A program made the position numbers and the translations under genes. The notes below the pieces were generated by a model. The model made no database searches. It was not told the origin of the DNA and saw only the letters and a program-made list of their open reading frames with translations. From Symbiodinium microadriaticum (taxonomy: Eukaryota; Sar; Dinophyceae; Suessiales; Symbiodiniaceae), in NCBI GenBank assembly GCA_001939145.1, contig LSRX01000810.1, positions 127,577 to 191,576 of the forward strand: a stretch of 64,000 nt of DNA, read 5' to 3'. Below are positions 31,271 to 41,819 of this stretch, piece by piece. Numbering within the stretch: position 1 is the first letter of the stretch; each line of letters opens with the position of its first letter.

Positions 31271-31337
31271 CCTGCTGCATGCTGGCCAAGACGCCGAGCA
31301 AATCTTCGGCGCCACGGGCATGATCTAGCACCACGAC
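31271..31337 (-). CDS. Exon, copy 2: 'VVVLDHARGAEDLL'
   Basis: GGGAG precedes it and CAGCAGG|GTTCAG follows. It reads VVVLDHARGAEDLLGVLASM then QQ, plus one base. It aligns with the copy 1 exon 54680-54767 (ALVLDHEQGPGDLLNAV), with the same start phase (0) and end phase (1). The LDxEH motif of the family is present but the histidine position reads R. Confidence 0.7.
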
Positions 31338-31399
31338 CTCCCAAAGACCAGCTCCCCAAAAAACCTCTATCATGGGGATGGTCTGTTGGTGAAACGTCG

Positions 31400-32330
31400 C
31401 TAGCTTGAGGTTACCCGTTAAAGGTCTCCACTCCTGTTTGTCGAAGGTCGGAACTATCAGAACTAAACAAGATGCATGCCCTGAGAAAGACGGTGGGGCA
31501 TCACCCTCTTATGAGATCGATCCGACCGCATACCTTGAAACAAAGCAGTTCGTTTCACGATGAGTAGCAGCGCGACAAGTTCGAAGGAAGACCCGGGCTA
31601 CGCCCGACTTTTCCCCAAAGGCCCTCCGCTAAACCCCACCTCTCGAACTGATGGTGTCCATCCTCACTCACACCCTATACCTGGACCCTTAAGAAAATCC
31701 CTTTTTAGGGCTCCTTATTAGGATTTCCTTATATAAGTCCTTACAAAAGGCAGGTTCTTTGGAGGTTATATTTTTAAGCAAAACCTAAACTCCAAAAATA
31801 CATCTTTTAGGGGCGCGAAGCTGCTTTGGGGCCCGGCGCTCTGGTGCGAGGCTCGCAGGGCAGGGGGAGCTTCTCAGAGAAACAGCTCGGGGTCTCGCTA
31901 CGCTTTAACTGAACTCCCTTCTTTTAAAGGGTTTAGGGTTTAGGGTTTAGGGGTTTAGGGTTTAAGGTCTATTTATCAGGAAGAAACCGATACAACATCC
32001 AGCTCATGGGTGTAACAAGGAATCTGGTGGTGCAGAAATATTGCACACTCCGCCTTCATCGCATAGTCTCAATGGCCATCATCCACACCACACACACACA
32101 CACACGGTTTCCCGGACCCTACACAAAAGCGTCATGTAGCATATCACATATAATACGTATATCATATAGTGGCTTATAAGCTTCAGTAGGGGCCAAGAGA
32201 TGAGGAAGGCCGATAGCTCGGAAGTTCGGGTGCGTGGATGTTCGGGTGTCCCGAACCTTCTAAACCTGCGATAATGATTTGCTTCAACTCCAAAACCCAT
32301 GCGATGACCACCCAAACTCCGACCCTAAGG
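31400..32330. other. Intron of the split gene
   Basis: No exon seen. It includes a TTTAGGG array at 31925-31965, an (AC)n run at 32088-32105 and a GC pocket at 31800-31900 with no clear frame. Confidence 0.45.
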
Positions 32331-32450
32331 CTCTAAAGAGGCCCTGAACCCTAAACCCTAAACCCTAAGGCCGTAAAGAGGCCCTAAACCCTAAACCTTA
32401 AACCCCAAACCCTAAGGCCAAAAAGAGGCCCTACACCCTAAAGCTCTGGC

Positions 32451-32512
32451 CTCGAAGCCGGAGGCGGCCACGAGCTCCGCAGCCGCTGCGGAGCCCAGGC
32501 GCACGAGGGCTC
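32451..32512 (-). CDS. Exon, copy 2: domain start 'LGSAAAAELVAASGFE'
   Basis: CTTTAG precedes it and GAG|GCCAGA (GC 5' splice site) follows. It reads ALVRLGSAAAAELVAASGFE. It is the exact counterpart of 55741-55809 (LGDALAAEAVANAGFE), which also ends GAG|GCC in phase 0. It corresponds to the first strand-helix of the aldolase barrel. CCCTAAA clusters lie at 32340-32400 and TTTAGGG clusters at 32570-32615. Confidence 0.7.
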
Positions 32513-32649
32513 CTAAAGCCCGGGCCTGAGGCAAGAGGCGGCAGGTGCTGCGGTCAAGGGTCTATAGGGTTTAAGGTAGGGTTTAAGGTTTAGGGTTTAG
32601 GGTCTACTTTAACTTTAGCCTGTCTGTCCATCTGTCTATTTATATATGG

Positions 32650-32680
32650 AGAGAGGGAGAGAGAGAGTGAGAGAGATTGA
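32650..32680. repeat. (GA)n microsatellite
   Basis: GAGAGAGGGAGAGAGAGAGTG run. Confidence 0.9.
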
Positions 32681-32689
32681 TTTTGTTTG

Positions 32690-34050
32690 GTCCAGGGTTC
32701 CTTAAAACGGGTCTTCTGTATGAAGGGTTACGTTACGATCAGGGTGACTGTAAGGTCCTTACCGATAAGTATATACGGTTTTGCGGGGCTTTTGCATGGA
32801 GGTCTGTAGGGATATATTGGTTTTATTTCGGATTTCTACAGGTGTTGTCAATGGTTTATGGGATCTATAGAGAGGTGTTCTTGGATCGCTTCTTAATCGT
32901 CGAGTAAACTCAAACCTTGTTGCGATTTTGATGCTTTCATCCTACCAGTTAAGGTTAACCTTCAACTCTTCCTGGAAGCAAGTACTTGTAGGGCTTAACC
33001 GACAATACCTGCCGCGGGCCTTGGGCTTAAGGGTCAAAGGGGTCAAAGGATGTAGTCGAAAGGGCTTTCAAGGTGCGAAAGGCCAACTAACTAGAGCGTG
33101 GTGATACAAGGGATGTACATTATTACTTTCCATTCCTTTTTGAATGATTATTTGTTGGGGTTGAGGCTTCCGACGATTTTTTTGGTTTGGGGCTTCTAAA
33201 GTTTAGTGTGCTGTTTGGGGCAGCCGATGCCTTTGTCTCACCCTGAAAGACCAAGACCAACAACAAGGTACAAACAAAAACTGCAGCCCCGTCAACCTAT
33301 GTCTTTGATTTTTGTCTGTACACTAGGTCACTAGGTAGAGGCAAAAACAGGAGCCCCGTCATGCTGTTTACCCACCCACCTCCAACAACAACACAGCGGC
33401 TATGGTGTACAGTGTACAGGGTTTGAGGGATCTGCAGAGGATATCCAAGGATCTTCAACTTATGTCCAAGGATTTTCAGAGGGTTTCCTCGCATTGTCAG
33501 CCGAATTCCAAGGATTTCCAGAAAAATTCTAAGCACATATTTGCATGGCTGATGATTTTCTTAGTGATTGCAAAGGATTTTCTGTCGAGGGTTCCCGGGT
33601 GTCCAGGCCGCAAGTTCGTCTTCTGATTGACAAACCCTGTCCAAACCCCAACAAACCCTTGAGCCCATAAAACCCTGCAGAATCCCATGACAACATTACC
33701 ATCAAATCCTTTCCTAATGCCCATGAAAACCGTTCTACATTTCTCAGATTCCCATACCTTTGGTGGAAACGTGGTGTAATGTGGGCGGTTGTTGTAAGGT
33801 GGCGGTCAAACAACACGCGAGGCTCCAGTTTTTGTCTCTACCAGCAGGTACAGGGATAAAGTCCTGGCTTCAACGGAGCCTTTGTCTCTACCCGCTGCTA
33901 GAGTGCTGCTAGACACAAAAACTGGAGCCATATCTGTTGTTCTGACCCCCAAGTTACAGCAACCACGCAGCCTTGCATGCCCCCAAACTCTATGGCACCC
34001 TATGCGGTCGCCGGAAGCATTCCCCATTGCTTCTGATTAACAACAACGGG
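32690..34050. other. Linker region between the two domain copies, no exon identified
   Basis: Several frames of 70-95 codons are open on both strands at 33.3-34.0 kb, but none has a recognisable motif or convincing splice sites. TTTGTCTCTACC / TGTCTGTACC motifs recur (33310, 33830, 33880, 34055). Confidence 0.4.
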
Positions 34051-34059
34051 GTGCTGTTT

Positions 34060-34211
34060 TTGTCTGTACCAACAACAACAGCAGCAGCAACAACCACCAC
34101 CAACAACAACCACCACCGCCGCCGCCAGCACCACCACCATCACAGCAGCAGCAGCAGCAGCNCACCACCGCCGCCGCCAGCACCACCACCATCACAGCCA
34201 CCACCACCATC

Positions 34212-34278
<67 letters not shown>

Positions 34279-34310
34279 CAAGAACAACAGCAACAGCGAC
34301 AGCATCAACT
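34060..34310. repeat. CAA/CAC/CAG trinucleotide array with a single N
   Basis: Long CAC and CAG runs. The single N at 34162 is flanked by duplicated CACCACCGCCGCCGCCAGCA blocks, suggesting an assembly join. Confidence 0.95.
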
Positions 34311-34817
34311 ATAGCTAAGTCTAACACAATACCCTAATCCTAGAACACTCAATACCCTGGTTCCCTAAACCCGAAATGCGCCTGTCTGGACTTCTTCAGC
34401 CTCGCCACCAGCGTCTCGTCGTTCCTTGCGAACTTGGCCTTCGATGGTGGCTGTTTTGCGCAGTTCGCAGGGTTTGAGGGGTGCATATAAGGGTGTCTGA
34501 GACTTCAAAATAATGGGTGTCATCAGGGGTTTGTATGGGTTTATAAGGGGCTTCGTAAGGTTGTTTTATAAGGGTTTACAGGGGTTTGCGGGGCCAAATC
34601 GGTTTTACCATGCAAAGGAACTAAGCAGGGTTTTCAGGCCTATAAGGGCTTTGGGCTTTCATGGGCTATAGGTTCAGAAGGACGTGACGCACAATCGGAA
34701 CCGCCAGTCAAGAAAACGGTGGGCCTTGCCTTTCCCGTTGAGGTCTTAGGGTTGATGAGCTGAATCTTTATACCGGTCTGTGTTTACAAGAGCTTCGGTG
34801 ATCTTTGAGAACTTGTT

Positions 34818-34913
34818 ACCCATAGGCTCCTAAGTAGTTCCTTTTTGCGGTTTATATTGAGAAGCCTATAAGGTAATCCCAAAAAGGAACTACTTACTAA
34901 GGAGCCTATGGGT
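34818..34913. repeat. Hairpin element, family A (copy 7)
   Basis: ACCCATAGGCTCCTAAGTAG to AAGGAGCCTATGGGT. It has a TACT insertion in the right arm. Confidence 0.9.
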
Positions 34914-34919
34914 AAGGAT

Positions 34920-36100
34920 GGCTGCTAGAACCTGAACCTTAAACGTGGATGCCATGCTGCAATCTCCTGCTCTATGAGGGTCCCGTTTGCCCCGATTCTC
35001 CTGTGCCCGGCAATAGGTTTTGAGGTACCCGAAAGCCAGCAAGTGTAAAGTAGTTAACTCTCTGGGACCGAAAACCCAAGTTTTGTCTGGGAAACAAGTT
35101 ACTTGCAACAACACACCGGGGCGGAACGTACAGCTTGGGGCTTTAGGGAATAGGGCTTGTAGGGTGCAGGGGCTTTTGGATTCAGGATCCACCCTACAAG
35201 TGCATCCGAGACCCGAGACAACATAAGTCCTGAAGGAATAAACCTCCAAAACCAAATGCGTTGACTTTTTCAAAGAACACCTGAGTCCGACCAACCGCCT
35301 AGGCATCAGCAACCCGAATCACCTAAAACCTTAGAAGGCCATCGATGTTGCAACAGTATGTTCCGCAATTTCAGAAGCTATAATGAACACTAAGCCCCTA
35401 AACCAAAGCCAAAACCCTGCTCATCTCCACATTCGTTGGTTTCTCAAGCCCCGAGGCGACAAAGCTTTCGATTTCGTCTCACAGCTCGTCCTTCGCATTC
35501 AAGTCTCTTCCTTTGTTTACCGTCGGTTACTTCTTGCTTCGGCACGTGAAGGTCCTTGGAGGTGAAGAGAGCGCAACAAAAGGCCCAACCCCAGCAAGGC
35601 CAAGACGGCCCAAACAATCAATCACTGCCAACGAAAGCAGAACATCACAGCCGGTTGCATTGGCTCCATAGAGGCAACCTGACCAGCGCTGCACGCCATG
35701 TCACTATCAATGCGACGCACATGTGGTTGAGAGATACGGCACTAAACAGCCAGGTCGTTCAAGTAAAAGCTGTAGCACACCCCACAAAAATCAAAACCTT
35801 GTTTTAAACCTCAGGGGGCCCTGACGCTAACAAAAAGACACAAAAACCTTCCATAGTATGGCGCTCGGTGATAAGTACCAATTGTCAATAGTAGTCCTTG
35901 GGGTGCCAATACATAAGAACTACTAATTCTAGGGCACCCAAAACGCAATTCTAACCATAAACGACAGAAGACGAATCTTGAAAGGCTCGCACAACGACTA
36001 CTTGCTGAAACAACCTAGGGAAAAGCATAGCCACAGAGGACCTGACTTGAGGGCTTTTGGGGATCTCCGAATCCTTATGCATGCCTGATAGAGCCCCTAC
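34920..36100. other. No supported gene
   Basis: Open frames on both strands (minus 34890-35312; plus 35383-35807) lack recognisable motifs. A diverged hairpin-like element with ...TAGTAGTCCTTGGGGTGCC... lies near 35850-35945. Confidence 0.4.
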
Positions 36101-36117
36101 TCCTACAACACCAAATT

Positions 36118-36256
36118 AAGAAACCCTAAACCCTAAAGCCCTAAACCCTAAAGCCCTACACCCTAAAACCCTGAACCCTAACACCCTAAACCCTAAAGCC
36201 CTACACCCTAAAACCCTAAACACCCTCAAACACCCTAAAGCCCTAAAGCCCTAAAC
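36118..36256. repeat. CCCTAAA interstitial telomere-like array
   Basis: ACCCTAAA/GCCCTAAA units on the left side of the exon at 36266-36331. Confidence 0.95.
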
Positions 36257-36265
36257 TTCACTTAC

Positions 36266-36331
36266 GGGCTCCCTGCTGTCTTCTGAGCCAGGAGACCTCC
36301 CGGCCCGAAGTCACGAAGCGCACGAGGCCGC
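36266..36331 (-). CDS. Exon between the two domain copies
   Basis: CCCATAG precedes it and GCCC|GTAAGT, a textbook 5' splice site, follows. It reads GLVRFVTSGREVSWLRRQQG then A. It loosely resembles the C-terminal strand of the domain (compare 39010-39102), but I cannot place it firmly; it may belong to the inter-domain linker. A CCCTAAA array lies immediately left and a long TTTAGGG array immediately right. Confidence 0.65.
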
Positions 36332-36339
36332 CTATGGGG

Positions 36340-36660
36340 GCGTTATGGGGGTTTTAGGGTTTTAGGGTTCTAGGGTTTTAGGGTTTAGGGTTCTAGGGTT
36401 TTAGGGTTTTAGGGTTTAGGGTTTAGGGTTTTAGGGTATAGGGTTTAGGGTTCAGGGTTTAGGGTTTTGGGGTTTAGGGTTCAGGGTTTAGGGTATAGGG
36501 TTTAGGGTTTAGGGTTTTAGGGTTTAGGGTTTAGGCTGTTGTGGGGTTTAGGGTTTAGGGTTTAGGCTGTTGTGGGGTTTAGGATTTGGGGCTTATCCGG
36601 GTTCATAGGCTGCGATGGGGTTTAGGGTTTAGGGTTTATCGGGGTTTACAGGCCGTTATG
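36340..36660. repeat. TTTAGGG interstitial telomere-like array
   Basis: About 300 bp of TTTAGGG/TTTTAGGG units on the right side of the exon at 36266-36331. Confidence 0.95.
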
Positions 36661-36825
36661 GGCTTTATAGGACTTCACAGGGCCTTGTGCGGGTTTATGA
36701 GGCTTTACTGGGTTTGGTTCAAACGATTTATAGGGGTTTATAGGGCTCTATAAGGAATTAATTACAAAGTTTCGCTTTAAGGGTTCAGGTTTAAGGATTA
36801 CAGAGCTTCGCTTTTAAAGCTACGG

Positions 36826-36902
36826 GCGGAGTGGTCTAGGTGGTGGTTAAGACAAATAACTGCGTGCGTGGAGACAAATTCGAACCAATATCTAGCCGGA
36901 TG
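36826..36902 (+). other. Degenerate tRNA-like (SINE-like) segment
   Basis: GGCGGAGTGGTCTAGGTGGT resembles an A box, and AAATTCGAACC about 50 bases downstream resembles a B box. I cannot fold a proper cloverleaf, so a tRNA-derived SINE fragment is more likely than a tRNA gene. Confidence 0.3.
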
Positions 36903-36904
36903 AC

Positions 36905-37190
36905 CTCTATGTTTACACTTAGTGAACTTATAGTACGGTCCTTGTCTCCAAGGGAGATCACTACATGATGCAGGGCCTGAGTTGGCGAAGTAGTCGTGGC
37001 TTTATATCAACAGCTTGAGTTGTTGGGAAAGGATGGTTTGGGAAGGGAGGTTGTATTTGCCCGCTGAGTACCATACTGCCGTGTTGGCAATTCGGGAGTA
37101 GTAGGACGCTTGTATGTTAGCTGCTTTTCTGAGAGCCTTTCCCTCTCGGGCATCTCCCTGATTCTTGAAACTTCATAGGAATACAGTAAG
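36905..37190. other. No gene seen
   Basis: Unique AT/GC-mixed sequence between the tRNA-like segment and the CCCTAAA array. Confidence 0.5.
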
Positions 37191-37194
37191 CTTT

Positions 37195-37950
37195 AAAACC
37201 CTCAACCTTAAACCCTAAAGCCCTAAACCGTAATCTCTAAAACCCGAAACCCTAATCCCTAAAACCCTAAACCCAATCCCTAAAACCATAAAACCCTAAC
37301 ACCGTAGACCCTAATCCCTAAAAGCCCTACAGCCCTAAACCCTAAAACCCTAGCCCTAACACCCTATAGAACCCTGACACCCTAAAAACCTGCAGCCCCA
37401 AAGCCCTAGAACCCTAACACCTTCACACACTCTAAACCCTACAGCCCTAAACCCCTAAAGCCCTAACACCCTAGAGAACCCTAACACCCTAAAAACCCTA
37501 CAGCCCTAAACCCCTAAAACCCTATAGAACCCTAACACCCTACAAACCCTAAAGCCCTTAAAACCCTGATGCCCTCTAGAAAAGACTATAGGATCTACAA
37601 CAGAGACCCTAAACCCTAAAACCCTAACACCCTCTTGAACCCCAACCTGGAGGCCCAAAACCCTCAACCCCAAACCCTAACACCCTCTAGAACCCCAAAC
37701 CCTAAACCCCCAAACCCTAAGCCCTAAACCCTCAACCCTACGTAGGCCCTAAACCCTCAACCCTAGGCCCTAAACCCCCAAACCCTAGGCCCTAAACCCT
37801 AAGCCCTACCACCCCCTGGAACCCTAAAACACCCTAAAAACCCTAAAACCCTAACACCCTCTAGAACCTTATAACATCCTAAAAACCCCCAAAACCCTAA
37901 CACCCTCTGGAACTCAACCCCTAAACCCCTAAACCCCTTAACCCCTAAAC
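37195..37950. repeat. CCCTAAA-type interstitial array, ~750 bp, degenerate
   Basis: Hundreds of bases of CCCTAAA, CCCTAACA and CCCTACAG units left of the exon at 37951-38026. Confidence 0.95.
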
Positions 37951-38026
37951 TGAGCCAAGGCATCGGCGAGACCTCGCGCCGGAGAGTCAAGTCCGAGGGG
38001 GGCCTCTCCCCGCTCCGAAGCGGCAT
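37951..38026 (-). CDS. Exon between the two domain copies
   Basis: CGTAAG precedes it and CTCA|GTTTAG follows, so the array supplies the splice site. It reads MPLRSGERPPSDLTLRREVS and continues PMPWL. Unrecognised, but the exon is a sharp GC-rich island within pure telomere-like repeats. Confidence 0.6.
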
Positions 38027-38032
38027 CTTACG

Positions 38033-38530
38033 CAGGGGTTTAGGGTTTAGGGNGTAATCTCTAAAACCCGAAACCCTAATCCCTAAAACCCTAAACCCAA
38101 TCCCTAAAACCATAAAACCCTAACACCGTAGACCCTAATCCCTAAAACACCCTAAAAACCCTAAAACCCTAACACCCTCTAGAACCTTATAACATCCTAA
38201 AAACCCCCAAAACCCTAACACCCTCTGGAACCCCAACACCCTGATGCGTGGTCATTCGCAGCCTTTGGGCCCGGTCGCAGGGGGTTTCGCCTCTCGAACC
38301 TGGGCGGAAGCACCAACCCTCAGAGCTGCAGGGGGTTTAGGGCTTTTTTTTGGGGGGTTTAGGGTCTTTAGGGTTGTGAGGGTTGTGAGGGTTTTTGGGG
38401 TTTTTAGGGTTTGGGGTTTAGGGTTTTTTAGGGTTTTTAGGGTTTGGGGGTTTAGGGGTATAGGGTTTCTTAGTGTTTTTAAGGCTTTTTTGGCTTTAGG
38501 GTTTAGGGTAGATAGGGTTCCTGTAAGGGT
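38033..38530. repeat. TTTAGGG array, join at N, CCCTAAA array, TTTAGGG array
   Basis: The N at 38053 is followed by a copy of sequence also present at about 37228-37310, then CCCTAAA units to 38240, a GC pocket at 38245-38325, and TTTAGGG units to 38515. The GC pocket may hold another exon but the join makes it unreliable. Confidence 0.85.
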
Positions 38531-38696
38531 TCCTTAACGGGTTCAACAAAAGATCCAGAGGGGTTCTACAACATAGGAGCCCATTACTACAAGACTGTAC
38601 AAGGAACGCCACCGAACAATATTGGTAATTACTCCAGCCCGTAACCCCACCAATGCTCCTGGTGGTTGGGGTTCCAATTTTACGCTTTAAGATGGC

Positions 38697-38698
38697 AA

Positions 38699-38731
<33 letters not shown>

Positions 38732-38732
38732 G
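38697..38732. repeat. (GT)n(GA)n microsatellite
   Basis: GTGTGT then GAGAGA run. Confidence 0.95.
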
Positions 38733-39009
38733 TTTGCAGGAGCTTTAAGCATGGATCTGTTAAATGGTTTGAGGCAACATAACCTACTTTTCTGGAGGGT
38801 CCCATGATTACCTACACAAAAAAGGCTAGGGCTCTGGTAGTTTAAGGGTTTAAAGGGTTTGAACCTGGGCTCAGATTTCGGCCACCTGCACCTGGGCTCA
38901 GATTTCGGCCACCTGCGGTGATGGATCCAAACCGAGCAGGCCGGGAAACCCTCACTGAACTCTTGCTTGCATCTGCCTGAACCCTAAACCCTAGCCCTAG
39001 CCCTTAAAC

Positions 39010-39102
39010 CCCGAAGCAAAGCCACAAAAGCATCGTCCGGGGGGCGATATTCTCCGCGGCGGCACGGACCAAGATCACATCGCTGGTGGTGCAAACCAGG
39101 TC
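39010..39102 (-). CDS. Exon, copy 1: C-terminal strand 'LVCTTSDVILVRAAAEN'
   Basis: AATCAG precedes it and GGG|GTTTAA follows. It reads DLVCTTSDVILVRAAAENIA, then PRTMLLWLCFG. The LVC-x-x-SD-x-x-L core is shared with the copy 2 exon at 14883-14955 and resembles the C-terminal strand of HpcH/HpaI aldolases. The right end is uncertain. Confidence 0.55.
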
Positions 39103-39109
39103 CTGATTT

Positions 39110-39595
39110 TCAAGTTTTTCAGAATTCGGGGATGTTTGGGTTGAGGCTGGAGGATTGGAGGGCGGTAGGCTTTGGTCATTTGGGGCAGAGTTTGGTGTTG
39201 AGAGCTGCTGGTGTGGCTCAGAGCGGGCGCAGAAAGCCAGGAATATCTTCGGATAGGTACCTCGAACAGCAGCATTCACTGTATTTGGCAAATTGCCTGA
39301 ACCTGCGTCAACGTCCCTGCAGTTTCCACTGGATACTTCTATGTAGCATTGCTAGAGCCGGAATGCGCTGACTGCGTTCGCATGCAGCTTTCAATTTCGA
39401 TGTCCGATTAGCCAAACGATGCGCTGCAGACATCTAGGAACTCGTGAGCTACTCTGTACTTATTACTGGGGCTTCGAGGGATCTAGGTAAATGCCAGCGC
39501 AACCCTTCACACAGCTTTTCTCTGAAAACGAAGCTCGAACCTGCGGAAGCGCGAAGCCCAATACAGCGGCACCAATTTGATTTGGTGCGCTTCCA
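39110..39595. other. Intron of the split gene, coding status unresolved
   Basis: Open on both strands for 60-80 codons in places, with no identifiable motif. Confidence 0.35.
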
Positions 39596-39600
39596 TGGTC

Positions 39601-39706
39601 TACCTATAGTCTCGGTTGTAGTTCCTTTTTAGGTTGCCTTATATAGGATCCTTAATTTATTATCCCGGTTAAACCAAAAAAGGCAACTGCAATGGAGACT
39701 CTAGAT
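39601..39706. repeat. Diverged family A-like hairpin
   Basis: Shares TAGTTCCTTTTTAGGTTGCC and AAAAAAGGCAACTGCA inner arms with the family. Outer arms ACCTATAGTCTC / GAGACTCTAGAT are altered. Confidence 0.6.
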
Positions 39707-39709
39707 AAA

Positions 39710-40210
39710 CGTATTGGCATCATGAGAGGATCTTGCTATACTAAGACTGCAGAGCCCTTTGTTAAAACGCCCGAATCCTGATCTCATGTGAAAAAGTTGC
39801 CGCAGAGAATCGTAACCGGCGGCGAACATCATCTCCGCAGACCGGCCCGGAACTAGCATGCCTCTTCAAGTTGATTTCCAGATTTTCGTTTAGTGCTTGC
39901 TTCTTGGTTTAGCGGGCTTGTTCAGAGCTAGAAAGCAGGGGCAAAGTGCGACTGCAAAGAGAATTCAGGGATAAGGATCTGCTCTTTCACAAAATCCTAC
40001 ATATCCCTGCATCAACCCTAAGCCCGAAACCCTGAATAGAGGATTGAAACTCAAACCCGTAAACCCTAAACCTTTAAGCCTAAACCCCCAAATCCTGGAG
40101 CTCTGCGTTTTCAACCGGATTCCAGGGTGTCTCATGCAACCTCCGGTAAGCACTCTGGAGGCCATCAGTCCCAGAACCAAAACCAGCGAATCCCAAGTGT
40201 ACATGTAATG
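39710..40210. other. No gene seen
   Basis: Unique sequence with a degenerate CCCTAAA cluster at 40020-40100. Confidence 0.5.
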
Positions 40211-40217
40211 AGGACAC

Positions 40218-40220
40218 TTC

Positions 40221-40257
<37 letters not shown>

Positions 40258-40390
40258 CTAGGTAGGCAGGTAGATAGATAGACAGATAGACAAAAAGAGG
40301 GAATGATTGATTGATTGATTGGTGGGTTGATAGGTAGATTGATTAATTGATTGTTTGATTGGTTGATTGCTTGACAGATAGATAGATGAA
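40218..40390. repeat. (GATA)n and (GATT)n microsatellites
   Basis: ATAGATAG then GATTGATT/GTAGATAG runs. Confidence 0.95.
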
Positions 40391-40559
40391 GAAGGTTTCA
40401 GGGTAGGTCTAATAAGCTTACTTCCTAAAAGGTTTTCCACATGCGCCAGGAACCCTCAAGTATCCTTTGGCATAGGCCGGATCTTATGGTCCTCCATAGT
40501 GGGTCCAGTATTGAGATCAGCTCGCGCCCCATCCAACAGGGAGTGTCATGCGGTCTTAA

Positions 40560-40658
40560 AGTCTTAAAACCCAAATGCTAAACCCCAAATCCTAAACCCC
40601 TAAACCTCAAAACCTAAACCCTACACCCCATGAGCCCCCAAACCCTAGACCCTAAAGC
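40560..40658. repeat. CCCTAAA-like cluster
   Basis: Degenerate CCCTAAAC units left of the exon at 40659-40713. TTTAGGG-like units follow to the right at 40750-40870. Confidence 0.85.
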
Positions 40659-40713
40659 CTGACTGCAAGGCCCTCGCGCCTCCCAGAAGCTTCTTGGCCC
40701 TCTTGACTTCGGC
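40659..40713 (-). CDS. Exon of copy 1, helix 'AEVKRAKKLLGGARALQS'
   Basis: CGGCAG precedes it and TCAG|GCTTTAGG (GC 5' splice site inside a telomere-like unit) follows. The 18 codons read as an amphipathic helix. It is placed between the GLDMVF exon and the C-terminal exon. Confidence 0.55.
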
Positions 40714-40879
40714 CTGCCGTCACGTCTCGTCTTGGGGCGCAGAGACTTTAGTTTAGGGCTTCGGATTTAGGATTTCGGATTTGGGGTTTAGGCTTTAAGG
40801 GTTTAGGATTTGGGGTTGAGGGTTTAGGATTCAGGATTTGGGGGTCCGGCTTTAAAGTTTAGGGTTCAGAGGCTCCGGA

Positions 40880-41420
40880 TCGAGCAGTTTATGTTCGAGC
40901 TACTTTCTTCATAACTTGAAAATTCCTACCCACCCAAATAATCCCACAACAGGAATAGGAACTTTGCTATCATCCACTGATATGGTGTATTTTATGTTCA
41001 CAAACCCTTTCCGCTACACACTTTCGACACCGAAGCTCGACGGCATATTTATACTCTATCGGTTACAGCTTACACAAAACTCTTCACAACCGTCATAGCT
41101 GCAGTCTCTGGGGCACGACGTCGCGACAAGAAATCAGCGACAGCGATTAGCTGTCAGTTGAAAACCAATCTAGTGAGCTATCGTCCTTCAGAAAACAAGC
41201 CCGAAAATCAGGCAGTGCAAGCCACGATACCTTTTCTGTGTTTATACCGTCCTTCAGAAAACAAGCCCGAAAATCAGGCAGCGCAAGCCACGATACCTTT
41301 TCTGTGTCTATACGCTGAAACTTATGATTAAGTTGAAACTACCTCCAATGGAATCTACAACTTGTATGATGTCAGAGAAGCTGGAAAACGTCATCGCTTT
41401 CCGGACACCCGGTACATACA
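40880..41420. other. Intron; contains a 70-bp tandem duplication
   Basis: CCGTCCTTCAGAAAACAAGC...CTTTTCTGTGTTTATA occurs at about 41182-41245 and again at 41247-41314. No exon seen. Confidence 0.6.
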
Positions 41421-41435
41421 CCCTAAACCCTAAAC

Positions 41436-41474
41436 TGTGGAGTGGGCCAAGGCAGGCCCCGGAGATGCTACGAA
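41436..41474 (-). CDS. Candidate 13-codon exon of copy 1
   Basis: TTCGAG precedes it and CACA|GTTTAG follows. It reads FVASPGPALAHST. CCCTAAACCCTAAAC abuts it on the left. Confidence 0.45.
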
Positions 41475-41519
41475 CTCGAAGCGAAGATAGAGGCTGAGGC
41501 TTAAACTCCCAAATGAGAA

Positions 41520-41745
41520 CTAAGCCAAACCCTAGACCTAAACCCTAGCCCTAAGAATCCTAAACCCCAAGCCCCAAAAACCTTAAACCCCAGAAACCTT
41601 AAACCCCAAGCCGCCAAAGCCCTAAACCCCATAGACCTTAAACCCAAAGCCCCCAAACCCTAAACCCCAGAATCCTAAACCCCAAGCCCCCAAAACCCTA
41701 AATCCTAGAAACCTCAAACCCTAAGCCCCCAAAATCCTAAAACCT
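41520..41745. repeat. CCCTAAA-like cluster
   Basis: Degenerate units (CCTAAACCCCAAGCCC) between two exons. Confidence 0.9.
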
Positions 41746-41766
41746 CTGACAAACTCCAGTGGGCAC

Positions 41767-41799
41767 CTCAGCCGTCTCCAGTGCCAGGAGGAGCCCGGC
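41767..41799 (-). CDS. Candidate 11-codon exon of copy 1, 'AGLLLALETAE'
   Basis: GACAG precedes it and GAG|GTGCCC follows. A hydrophobic strand then ETAE; it could be a late barrel strand of the domain. Very small, so uncertain. Confidence 0.45.
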
Positions 41800-41819
41800 C
41801 TGTCTTTTCGCTTAGTTGC

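Noticed and set aside
36118..36660. A chromosome end or telomere
   Set aside because: The arrays are degenerate, occur dozens of times internally, and flank coding islands on both sides with opposite strand polarity; this is interstitial.
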